Assembly: GCA_035235625.1 (NCBI GenBank) | Contig: CP141142.1 | Coordinates: forward strand, 33,366,995 to 33,430,994 | Direction of reading: 5' to 3' | Length of the DNA: 64,000 bases | Source: Saururus chinensis | Lineage: Eukaryota; Streptophyta; Magnoliopsida; Piperales; Saururaceae | Shown: positions 36,721-48,075 of the stretch, piece by piece | How the letters are laid out: the number at the start of each line of letters is the position of its first letter | Numbering within the stretch: the first letter of the stretch is position 1 | Program-made: the position numbers and the translations under genes | The notes under the pieces: generated by a model | What the model saw: only the letters and a program-made list of their open reading frames with translations | What the model was told of the DNA's origin: nothing | The model's database searches: none

Positions 36721-37584
36721 TAAGAAAATTTAAGAAATAAAATATATTATATATAAGTAGTGAAACTTTAATCTATTATTAAAACTACATTTTATTGAAA
36801 ATTTAATATTTATTTATTATATATAAATAATAAATAATCAATAAAATATTTTATATTTAAGAAGTTTATTTTTACTTTTGTTTAATATTTATTTATTAAA
36901 TAAAATTAATTAATAAAGCTAATAGTGACATTTATAGAGAAGCGTTGCTATTATCAATGATATTTGCAACACTAATTTGCAAGTGTCACTAATAGTTATA
37001 AATTTTTAGTTTTTATTTAAAATTTATTACTATTAGTGACACTTTTATTAAACATCGCTAATAGTATAATTATTAGCGATGCTTGTATAAAGTGTCGTAA
37101 TTGTTAAAACAATTAGCGACGCTTAAGAAAAAGAGTTGCTAATAGTTATAATTTTTTTTTAAAATATATATCTGTAACGACCTGAATTTTAGGGGTTATT
37201 AAGTTTTTGTTCTACTTAAATTATAAGTTGCAGTTGATGTAGTTTGAAAGGGTAGAACAGTTTTTGAGTTAGAGGCCGAGCTTGAAAGGGTTGGTTGTGG
37301 CAAATTGCGAGGACGCAATTCTTTTAAGGAGGGTAGAATGTAATATCCCTAATTCTCTTATGTTTCAAAAATTAAATATGTGAAAAATAGGGTGTTTGAC
37401 CTATTAACATTCTTAGTAAAATAACTACCTCCCTAGATAGAATTTGTAGCTGAAACTAATTTTATTAGAAAATAGACAGAAAGAGCTTCGAAACGCCACT
37501 AAGAACGTGTGAATCGGAGTTTAGATGAGGGAGATACAATTGTTCAAACTTAAGCTTATTGCATAGGGCCCGTTTACCCGAATT

Positions 37585-37880
37585 AGATGCCTTACTCGTG
37601 TTTGGAGTTGGATGTCCTACTCATGCTTAGAGTTAGATATCCTACTTGTGCTTAGAGTTAGATGTTCTACTCGTTCTTGGAGTTGGATGTCCTACTCGTG
37701 CTTAGAGTTACTTGTACTTAGAGTTAGATGTCCTACTCATGCTTGGAGTTAGATATCCTACTCGCGCTTGGAGTTGGATGTCCTAATCGTGTTAGGTATT
37801 AGGAGTCCTAAATGTGCTAGGAGTTAGGAGTCCTAAATATGCTAGGAGTTAGGAGTCCTAAACGTACTAGGAATTAGAAG
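37585..37880 (+). repeat. 25-bp tandem array inside the solo LTR
   Basis: About a dozen diverged units of the type GAGTTGGATGTCCTACTCGT, changing to GAGTTAGGAGTCCTAAATGT towards the right. Confidence 0.85.
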
Positions 37881-38629
37881 TCTTAAAAGAACTAGGATTT
37901 TAAAGAGGTAGAGAGTCCTAGCGGGTTAAAGACTCTAAGGAAGAAGGAGGATGCAACTAGAACTTTGCTGAGATGAGATAGTTTGTGAGCATATGACTTC
38001 TAGCCCATGTAGGAGTCCGAGGAGTGCTAGGAGTGGTGGAAAAAGTTGGAGGAGGGATCAACTATACATCTAGTTGGGTTAGAACTCTTTTGGGACTGTT
38101 TTGAGCATATATGTAGGTTGGAATCCTATTGTTAATGGGGCAGGGATTGTAATTCCGGGATTGTAATTAATGGAGAGTCTTAGAGGAGGAGGGCACCCAA
38201 GAGTTTGAAGAAGGGAAGCCTTATATAAGAAAGGATTGATTTTGGTTCAGCTCTCTCTTCTCCATCTCTTCCTTCCTCTTCCTTCTCTCAGCAAGGACCT
38301 CCATAACCAGCAATTTCGAAGGCACAAATCAGCCACCTTTGGATTGAATCAAGCACTAGAAGCGTAGGAGAAAGGGCTAGGAGCTTTGGGGATGAATTGG
38401 TACATGTAGGTGCTTCCTTTTACACCCTTAAGAATGAGGTTTTGATAGATGTAATTCAGCCATAATGTAGCTTGGTTCTAGGGGTTCCTTTTGATGTCAT
38501 GAACTAGCCTTAATTCATTCAAGCATGATGCTGATTTTTATCATTTATCTTAGCCATATGTTAAGCATGAATAATTCTTATTCTAGTCATGTTTATGAAT
38601 CATGATTTGGGCATACACTCTGCTGAATT

Positions 38630-39015
38630 TATTCCCTGATTTGTGGCCTTACTTTAGGCCATAGTTTGGCCAACTTAGTCCCTGGTTTGTGGCCTTACTT
38701 CAGGCCATAGTTTAGCCAACTTATTCCCTGGTTTGTGGCCTGACTTTAGGCCATACTTTGGCCAACTTATTCCCTAATTCGTGGCCTTACTTTAGGCCAT
38801 ACTTTGGCTAAGTTAATCTCTGATTCATGGCCTTACATTAGGCCATACTTTGACCAAGTTAATCCCTGATTCATGGCCTTAGTTTAGGCCATACTTTGCC
38901 TAATTAAATCCCTGATTTGAAGCCTTAGTTTAGGCTGCACATTGGTCAAGTAAATCCCTGATTTGAAGCCTTAGTTTAGGCTGCACATTGGCCAAGTAAA
39001 TCCCTGATTTGATGT
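38630..39015 (+). repeat. 46-bp tandem array inside the solo LTR
   Basis: About eight units containing TCCCTGATTTGTGGCC, a TTAGGCCATA palindromic phrase and TTTGGCCAA. The last units diverge (tgaagcc and ggctgcaca). Confidence 0.85.
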
Positions 39016-39670
39016 TTATGTTTTAGGCTCTAGTTTGGCCAAATTAATACCAAATTCTCAACATTGATTTATGCTATAATCATGCTGAGAGAACACCTAA
39101 ATCTCAACCCTAGTTTAGGTTATATTGTTGCATATCTAATACTTGATTCTCAGCTTTGTTTTAGATTATAATCTTGCTGAATGAATCCTTAATGTTAGAG
39201 CCTTAGTTCATGATTTGTTTCAGCCTATGTTGTCTTTGAATTCCAGCCTTGATTGTGATATACCTTAGGTTGATTATTGATCCTTGTTTCAGCTTGAACT
39301 TGTTATGTTAGGTGGTTGACTTGAGATATGCATCTCAGCCCCAAAATCCTTGTCATTATAATGTTGAATTGGTTAGTTCATCTCAGCATGAGTCTGAGTT
39401 CTTGTCATGTTGATCATTCTGATGGTTGCACTTATTATTGTTGTGTTAAGTTATATAAGTAAATTAAGGTTAATAAAGACTATCAAGAGATTTTGGTTAT
39501 CTTTGGATTGGGGGGAGAACACCTATTCAAGATAATGACTAAAATACCCTCTTTAAGGTCGGGACCAGTTCATAAAGTGAACGGGGCCCTGACATAGAAT
39601 TTTACCTTGGTTATTGAACTGAGGGTTGTTATGGGATGTTCTTGGAGTTAAAGTTTAAGCTCACAATAAT

Positions 39671-40074
39671 AGCCATGGCGGATATTTAGACCTTCTTGGT
39701 CTCCGTTTCTTCGGGACGATGGATCCCTACAAATGCGCAACCCAGGTTTTTGAGCATCATGGAAGACTCATCTACCTCCGGCCAGTGTGTCTATGAGCAC
39801 ACCTGGTACCTACATCTCTAGGCTCATGGTTGATCCAAGTGGATCTCTAGAGATGATAGGATTTCTGATAATAGCCATAACGGTAATCTTTTAGACCCTT
39901 GTGGTCTCTGCTCCTTTGGGACGATGGATCCCTGCAAACGCGCAAACCAGGTTTTTGAGCATCATGGAAGGCTCATCTACCTCCGGCCAGTGTGTCCATG
40001 AGCAGAGCTGGTACCTACATCTCTAGGCTCATGGCTGATCCAAGTGGATCTCTAGAGATGCTAGGATTTCTGTT
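39671..40074 (+). repeat. 202-bp tandem duplication inside the solo LTR
   Basis: AGCCAT(A/G)(A/G)CGG starts at 39671 and 39873. Both copies run through GGGACGATGGATCCCT, TTTTTGAGCATCATGGAAG and ATCTCTAGAGATG with few differences. Confidence 0.9.
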
Positions 40075-41207
40075 AGCATACATTTACTCCTTTGAGCGGG
40101 AGTCGGTATTTTCAGGTAACAATTAGTACATTATTTCCTGAACGGTGTCCATTGTTTTGTGCATTGTGATGGTCTTCATTGGTTAAAGATCAGCCCATGT
40201 TTTTGAGTTATGTGTTCTATATATTACCCTTATGTGGTACAGTTTGCAGGATGTAAGCATTAATTATTGAACAAGGGTTGTGAGATAATTAATAACATTG
40301 TTTGATATTGCTTGTTAAGTAGACAAGTTGAATGATAAAAGGACTTGCATAAAATGTAGGTTACTTTAAAATACTTAAGTATTGCATGGGTGATGCTATG
40401 CTTCTTAGTATAGTGTAGTTTTTAGGCAGAACTACGTTTGGATCCGATCTTGTTGGAAACATTGGAGATGTTGTCTGATGAGTACGTAGGCAACTAACAT
40501 CGGGTGATGTTGGCCCGATCCGAAAAATACTAATAAAACCTTTTGTCCATTGGAAGCTCGTCTCCTGAAGGCGGAGATGCTCCATTGTAGTTGTCGTTGT
40601 TGTTTGGTTTGCTTTATTGTAGATTCTCCAGGCGACGACAAGTGAGACCAAGCCAAGCGAGCTCAAGAGGTTTTCGCATTTTTGAAACTCCGATACGTAA
40701 GTGTACCTTAAGCGTGAGAGTCAACTTGTTATTTATTTTCAGACGGGTGACAGACTTGTACTTAGATGGATGAGCTGGTCTTTATGAATTTTCAGACGTT
40801 AAATAATATCATATGATTTGATATTCGTATTTGTGAACCCTAGTTATCATGACTTGGATATTTAATCGGCTGATTTGTTTTGTGTTTAAGAAAGGAAAAA
40901 AAAATTATTATCATGATCTATCGTGTGTCCTTTATTGTAACAAGGGTTTTAAAAATCCGGGTCGTGACAATATCTTTTATCGATGCTTATTAAAAGCGTT
41001 GCTAATACCTTAACTATTAGTTACATTTTTATGGTTTTTATTAGCGACTCTTTAAGGTAAGCGTCGCTAATACATGACTATTAGTTACACATTATTTTTC
41101 ATTGCTAATATTTTATTTTTTTGCGACGATTTTATATATGTCGCTAATAGTTATTTTTAACGACGCTTGTATATGCATCGCTAATAGTACATTTTGTTGT
41201 GGTGAGG

Positions 41208-42904
41208 GATAGAGCACATTGTGGGCATGGGGTCAAATGACCCCCTTTCATTTGAAGTTTTGTTAATAAATCCCTTTAAATATGTTTCTTGGGTTAGGTC
41301 AGGAATAAAAATGAGTTAACTAAATGACCCCTTTCTCAAAATGTATAATTCTAAAGATTTGACCCTATAATTATATACTCCCATTGAACCCTTCGAAAAT
41401 AGTCTAGACTGACCCTATTTTAAGTGATATCTTTTATTTTTGGTTTGGGTTATTTAAATTTCAAGAGACAAAACCTTAAATAGAAATAACTCAATCCAAG
41501 TTACCCAACCCATCTCTAAGTGCCCAATCACCATTGGGACTGGCTTCTGCTCTCTGTTTCTTCCTTGCTTCCTCAAAGGCCAAAGTCGGACACCACACAA
41601 AGGGCTAGAGTGAGTTTCCTCGTCGTACATATTTGGGTTGTGATTGTTGTAAACCGACTTTGTAAAGGGTTGACTGAGTTCTAGTAGTACTAAACTTTGT
41701 CTTAGACATTGTTCCCTATATATAGGGGTGGCTCGTTGATTGAGGGGGGAGTAAACAACACTAGATACTTAGCGAGATGCTTTCAGTAGAGGTTTGATTT
41801 GTAGGCAGGGCAGTCCAATGCCAGTGAAGGGTTGCTTGAGTTGGGGGCAAGGTTGGGTCCATGGCTATAATTGAGCAAAAGCGTTTCTGAAAAGAAGATT
41901 TTGGGGTAAAGCAAGCCTCTTTTTCCTAAAGCGTTGGTCGTATAGTTATCAGTGAAGGCTGAGCGAATTGGTTGCTAGTTATGCAATGCGACTAGGTCAT
42001 CATGAGGTTGATCCTTAGCTAAAAATTTGTCCCCATGACACCGGCCCAGATATATTTGTCTCTCTGTCTGTACAATAGAGAATGTCCAATTTCATTTTTT
42101 TTTTGTTTAGGCAAAGAGACACTCTTTGTCGAATGGATAGATTGGGAATTGAAATACACAGAAATAAGTGAAGATATAACTTGATTTATTCTAAGTAGGC
42201 ATCGAGCACTTAGAAAGAAGGGAAGAGGGATGGGGATGATACACCACCCCAAAAAAGGCAAAACAAAGACTTCAATGTTTCTCATGACCCTCTTCTTAAT
42301 CCACATTCTAAAATTTTATCATACTAAATGATATGCTTTTTCACCATATTCAATCATCACCCAAAGTGTGACAATAAACATACCCAAGCAAAATACACCA
42401 AAATGACCAAAGATTCAATGGTACAAACTTAGGTCACAAGTTGAATCTTGGTTTTTCCTATCACAATAAAAGTTTGTTTGATTGGTAAGCATGGTCCTGG
42501 GTCCTTTTCATTTTCATATGAACAAGCTGAAGAAACCTAACACAAGGTTGACAAGGTTTAAAAGAAATGCAAAAATATAAAAGTTACATAGGTCAAGGAG
42601 CCAAATGCAGAAATATAGAAGCACATTTTATAGTTAAGACAAGAATGAAAGTGTCAAGCTTCGTTACCTACAAAGAGGAACTCTTACTCAAGATAGGAAT
42701 TTAGAGGAAAAAAAGTCAGAAAGTGTTACTCCTCATGATTTAAAACTCAATTTTCTCATAATTAATTAGAAAAAAATAAAAATTTCAATTTTTTTGTCAA
42801 CAATCAACAAAATGATCTTGGGGGTGATCTACTTGTTTTCGAATATATAAATACTCAAATCATTAATTATATATTTATATACACACACACGTGAATGCCA
42901 ATTA

Positions 42905-42909
<5 letters not shown>
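41208..42909. other. Gene-free stretch
   Basis: I see no supported gene. The 95-codon ORF at 42019-42306 (minus) has no recognisable domain. Confidence 0.5.

Positions 42910-42948
<39 letters not shown>
42910..42948. repeat. (TA)n microsatellite
   Basis: About 39 bp of TA dinucleotides, preceded by a short (AC)n run at 42881-42890. Confidence 0.95.
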
Positions 42949-42953
<5 letters not shown>

Positions 42954-45100
42954 CAAGGTCAAATTACACTAAAAATAGACATTGTCTAATCGGAGTACAT
43001 GTCATAATTTATAATATACATAATTATAAGTAATTAGCACTCACGTACCTATATTCAAATACACATCATAATAAAAGTTTGATAATAAAGAGTAGAAGTA
43101 GTACATCAAATACAAGAGAGTTTATCGTCATTTTCAATCACAATGTTCCTAACTTGGTTACTCCTCTGATGAACCTATATCATGAGAATGTTGAGTATAC
43201 TAGTATACCTAGTGGGATGACTAAACAAGTACTATAAATTAACAATGTAAATGAATGCATTATATTACTTTATAATATAAACTATGACAATAAATAGTAA
43301 ACATCAATCTAACCAACTACAAGTTAAACAAACATACTCAATTATAATAAATTTTGTATGATTAACAACCATTACCAGACCACACTTTCGAGTTTATTGC
43401 TTAATAAGTGTAAACCATAAGGTTTTCTATAACATAGTAGTTACGTCTAGGAGTTTAACTACGCCTCATTAGACAACTACTCAAAATTGGACCTCAATTC
43501 TTTTTAAATCTTCCGGTCCTATCCACGTTATAAAGCTAAGGCCCATAAGGGCTCATGGACCCAAGTAGTTGATATCTCAACTACTATGATCATTTAAAAC
43601 CTCTTGTATTGCGATGCACGAGACCATATATCTTTTAATTATCCAATCTATTCAAAATTGACTTCGAGGCAAATAAAGCGACTCCACATATCTCTCATTC
43701 TTCGACGAGTAAAAGACCTTGATTTTTTTAAACTAAGCCCTTCTTTTACGTGCCTAAAGACTAAATTGAGGGGCCACACTAAGATCCTTTGTCCTTATGT
43801 GTCTTTATACCTCAATTAGTAGGTGCAATCTATTAGAAGGATTCTCACTCATAAAGGTACTTTTACCAAAACAACTTTAATCACATCATCACATATACAT
43901 GCATATTATGTATTAAATATCATACTATTAAATCTCATAACAATAACTTAACACATAGAATTTCATGCCAAAATTTACTCTAAACCGACTTACTATTGGA
44001 AAACTCATTGATGTGTTGGCTTGGTCACTGATGCCTATTAGTGACCCACCGATGTGTCGAACCTTTACTTAAAGTGGGCTGACATAGTACAACTTTCTTT
44101 GTCGGCGCTTCGCTGACACATTGACCTCATTGCCAATATATCAATATGCATCAGTGTGAGTAATATCATCTCCTCTATTTCATTGGTGACATCACCGATG
44201 TGTTAGTGGTAGTACTGACGATCGAAAAGAAACAACAGAAATTGTCCTATCCAAAGATTACCCTAAAGCCTTTTAAAATATATATCTTCATCTATAACAT
44301 CTTCTAGAATGCTAAAAAATGGTATAAGTCATCAAATGATAATTAAACACACAAATTAAAATCCATCAACATCATTATGATAGAAAATCACCTTTTTTCT
44401 GCTTTTGTATCAAGAGATGACATAAACTATTTCATACATACACTTTCAAGTTAAATCATAGTAGTGAGGTTAGCAATCTAACCTTTTATCCAATACCAAT
44501 GCAAATGTCTCCACAAATTTAGTTTTCTCACCCTTTCTTCCTACTTTGGCATGCCCAAAGCCCTCGGCCTTTTCCCCAAAGTTAGAGATCAATCCACAAA
44601 ATTTAGGTCAATGATTATCAAAGGTATTTTTACATGGAGAATAATTAACCGAATTTTGATGCATAACTGCTTTTGAAATAGCTCAAAATTATTTTTAAGT
44701 GTAGTTTTAAACCCATCGATAAGATTATTTTGGAAAATTGACACATTGATGACTACTGATAGTGTTTCGGCAGTTCATCGATGATTGACTGACATATCGA
44801 ACCTACCGATAGTGACCTTGAGTTTCATCAATAAAGTCATCGATATATCGATGATCACTATCAAAAACTTCTTTTATATAAAAAGATAAAATATAATTTA
44901 TATTTATTATCATAGATACTTTCTTGAGTCTATTACTCAATAATATTATCTTCATTTAAGGATTTCATCTACACTCCGGATAAGAAATCATTGAAATTTA
45001 GCCCAAAAAATATCTAAGTAAATTACACACACACACACATTTTAAGATTATCAAGAACTTGAATAAAATAAAAAATCTATAGTTCTTTAATATTTATTTC
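42949..45100 (-). repeat. LTR-like remnant with palindrome/half-site cluster
   Basis: No gene. Positions 43990-44230 and 44740-44860 carry many CACCGATGTG, ATCGAT and TCATCGATGA-like sites, comparable with clusters inside the LTR-like repeats at 25655, 52880 and 59900. The layout fits a minus-strand LTR remnant but no ends were found. A (CA)n run lies at about 45026-45040. Confidence 0.35.
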
Positions 45101-46270
45101 AAATATAGGTTAATAATTAATTAAATACTTAAAAAAATATTTCATAAAAATCACTTGTACACACGAACTACAACTCAAAGACTGGCTGAAACTACAGCTC
45201 AACGACTGGTTGAAAGGCATTCCAACCTCACCCCAGGAATCATTACAATAGTATGCACTTAAGATTGTTATACCTGGCTTTATTCTTGAACCCCATGACT
45301 TTACTAGAACAAGGATCAAAATCTTCATGAACTCGGGCAATACATGGCAATATCAAGAGACAGTCCTGAACCTCTCAGTTTTTCTTGCATGATGCCATCT
45401 ATTCTTGGAATCATATCTGCTGTGAGATAATTGCAAGAATCTCCCACCTTGTCCTCCTGGAGTACAGATTATTTGGAACTCCCCTTGCCAAGCTTCCAAA
45501 GAGAAAAGAAAACCGCTGAACTCAGCCAGCCTCTTAAGATGAAGTGCTTCAGCTCCTCCTACCTCAAGAACAGCACCTTATCCGGGTTCTCCTGGCTACC
45601 CCAACACATGATCCCAAACTAGGCTACAAAACATTTCAAATGCATTTTCCAGTTCTAAGCGGACCTAGGTCCGGTAGTCTTAACTTCTTGGAATGCATCC
45701 ACATAGAAATCAGGTTATAAATATAATTTGGGCTCCTGCAAAGATAGATAATTCGTGACTTCTAAGATTTAATATTCTCGGGCAAAATTTGGTACGATAG
45801 ATGTGCGAGGAAGGAAGTTGTGCTAGATCAGGAGACCCCATGTTCTCATAGTACTCAAACTCAAACATTAGAATCAACTCATGAGGTTTGGTTTTCAGCA
45901 AAGGATGATCTGAAATAGAATACTGACTGCAGCACTGTTGCGAAGACTAGAGCCTTCAATTATGTGGTCCATGACTTTGGTGCAGTTGCAACAAGCAAGT
46001 CCTGGTCTTGTACTTCAAACCGTTCTTGAAAGGCCATATTCCAGAAATTAACCTTGACATTGACAGCTGTTTGAGGGTTAGCCATCCTTTGCCTCTGGGG
46101 TAGAAGGTGGAGAGAACTGACTAGGATTCTTGGGGCAAACCTTCTCCAAAAATTTCTTTCCTTTTGCATTTTGGTATTCATTGTTGAAGGTGATGTCATG
46201 AATGGAGGAGATAAAGATGAGTAGAGCAGACCGTAATAAGTCAACTGTTTTATCACAATTCAACAAACGG
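45101..46270 (-). other. Unidentified gene-like fragment
   Basis: The base composition is less AT-biased than its surroundings. Minus-strand frames contain several segments free of stops (for example 45960-46256 and about 45330-45560), some Leu-rich. I could not join them into one reading frame or match them to a family. A decayed gene, possibly one with Leu-rich repeats, is conceivable but not shown. Confidence 0.25.
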
Positions 46271-47950
46271 TTATCATAAACATGAGTTTATCTGCCATCG
46301 CCTGCAATATAACAAGCTTTCTTAAGTAGTTGTCAGATTCTTCAAAAAGAACAACAAACCAGTTGTCAGATTCTTCATATTACGTTTTTATATATATACG
46401 TCGTACTTTCATCTTGTCCACACTCCAATGCAAAGCTGCCTCGGTTCTATTAGTGATTGAAGCCTGCCCAACTGTCTAAAGCACATATTAGCCAGTATTC
46501 TCTGGTCCTGCTGTTTTAAGGTTGTAAAAGCGGACCCATCTGACCCAGTTTGGTGGATGGTCCGTTTAACTGGCCGAGTCAACTTTGATTCGACTGCTAA
46601 GTAAACAGGGCTAGTTTTGGCTGGGAAAGTCGACTGGGTCAAGTTCAGCCGTCTGTGTCAAACCAGCTTTTAAAACGATGGTCGGTTCTTTGGCATTAAT
46701 GTTTTGTGTAGATTACGTGTGTCTATGCCAACGTTGTCGTATATGTACTAATATACATATTTTGAATTCGAAAATGCTCTTTCTTCTTTCAAAATTTTAT
46801 TTTAAAAGTATTTTATGTATCATTATTATATTTTTATACTCTCCATCCTATATTAATACCTCGACTTAATTTTTAAAATGACCTCTCAAATTTGAACTCA
46901 TAGAGTGCCTGCAGATGCGAAGGCCTCTACTTTCTTTGCTTAAAGCATTATAGCCTATGCTAAGATCACAAAGCCATATGAGGGCAGTGCCAATGTGCTA
47001 TATGGTTCTACGATCAACCCCTAAAGGAAATTGATACATTGCCTATGTGAGATGGACGAATCCCCGAACCTCAATTATATCATATGAGGCTTTTGGGAGA
47101 AATTATTAGGTACGCCTAAGCATGCGGGAAAATCATGCTTAACACTAGTTATTGGACATGTGCAGGTCATTTTTTTACTTGGGCACATAAATTACTGTGC
47201 ATATGTGCATGTTTAGCCGGTATTGGTGTTGAGCATGATTTTCCAGATGTGCATCGTACCTTATAATTTTTCGGCTTTTGGAGCTGCGAGACTAGTGTAA
47301 CTTTGTATTGATTCTAGGTGCTAAAAGATTGCAACAATAGTTTATTACTGCATCCTTTCCAAAAGAAAAATTAAATTTCCATACACCGAATCTGTCTAGC
47401 ATAACATACCAACTGGGTTTTGATTGAACAGAGAAATTAGTTTATGTCATGTAAGACTGACTTTTTCTTTGGAATCAAAATGGAGTTGGAAGGTTTTATT
47501 CAACAGATTTGGTGTAAAGTTAATACCCTTTCTAAAAGGTGGTCCTGACGCTCCAAAGTCAAGACGAATTAGTTTTCCTAATTAGGCGATTCTTCTTAAT
47601 GAGACAAACTATATTTGCTGTCACGTTTACAAATGCTTGGTTGAATGATCTCACTCATAAGTCCAAGCTTTGGTCTTAAGTAGACGGATATAAAGAGAAT
47701 GATTTTATGCAATCCATGTAGCAAATAAAAAATATGTACAATCCATGAACTTAACAATGTAATTTCAGTTCCTACAAACAATTGTGTTACAGATAAATGA
47801 TTGAAGAGGCTCATCTCTCTGGAGCTGCCCCAAAAGAAATGAATTAATGCAAGCACCTCCAATCACTAACAAGATTTCATACATGAAGTATTACTAACGT
47901 ATATCTCTAATTGTATAAACCAAAAACATAATCCTAATTAAAAAAACACA
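46271..47950. other. Gene-free flank
   Basis: No supported gene. At 46838-46865 a CTCTCCATCCTATATTAAT phrase is a half Stowaway end. Confidence 0.5.
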
Positions 47951-48063
47951 TTCTCTTCTTCCTACAATAAGTGTCCTATTTAATTTTTTTAAAATAAATT
48001 AAAAATAATTTATTTTGAAAAACTAAATAGGGCACTTAAAAAATGGGACACAGCCAAGGAGTA
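47951..48063. mobile_element. MITE next to the WRKY gene 3' end
   Basis: The arms AAGTGTCCTATTTA (about 47969) and TAAATAGGGCACTT (about 48024) are inverted around an AT-rich centre. The outer end reads GGGACACAGCCAAGGAGTA, resembling a Stowaway terminus. It lies 13 bp beyond the WRKY stop codon, so it is probably within the 3' UTR. Confidence 0.6.
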
Positions 48064-48075
48064 AAAAGCAAGCAG

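Larger units (their letters stand above)
37173..40969 (+). mobile_element. Solo LTR (3.8 kb) nested in the CACTA element
   Basis: It starts TGTAACGACC and ends GGTCGTGACA, nearly perfect inverted termini. The exact 5-bp flank ATATC (37168-37172 and 40970-40974) is a retroviral-type target duplication. A segment near the 3' end (about 40435-40530, with acgtaggcaacta and gatgttggcccgatc phrases) recurs in the LTR at 61192-63303, so both belong to one Ty3/gypsy-like lineage. At 37320-37345 an AAGGAGGGTAGAATGTAATA phrase resembles a polypurine tract next to an LTR start, so the first 160 bp could be extra internal sequence. No pol domain is present. Confidence 0.8.
34478..41204. mobile_element. 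Non-autonomous CACTA (En/Spm-type) transposon
   Basis: The left end CACTTTAATAAATTGTAGTA and the right end, read in reverse as CACCACAACAAAATGTACTA, form imperfect terminal inverted repeats of about 30 bp. Both lead into TTAG(C/T)GA(C/T)GC subterminal motifs repeated in both orientations, a hallmark of CACTA elements. The flanks are AGG (34475-34477) and AGG (41205-41207), an exact 3-bp target duplication as expected for CACTA. No transposase is present. About 3.8 kb of the length is the nested solo LTR. The left terminus has more substitutions than the right. Confidence 0.82.

Noticed and set aside
40361-40666. 101- and 74-codon minus-strand ORFs
   Set aside because: They lie inside the solo LTR, in a segment shared with another LTR of the family. 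There is no protein signature.
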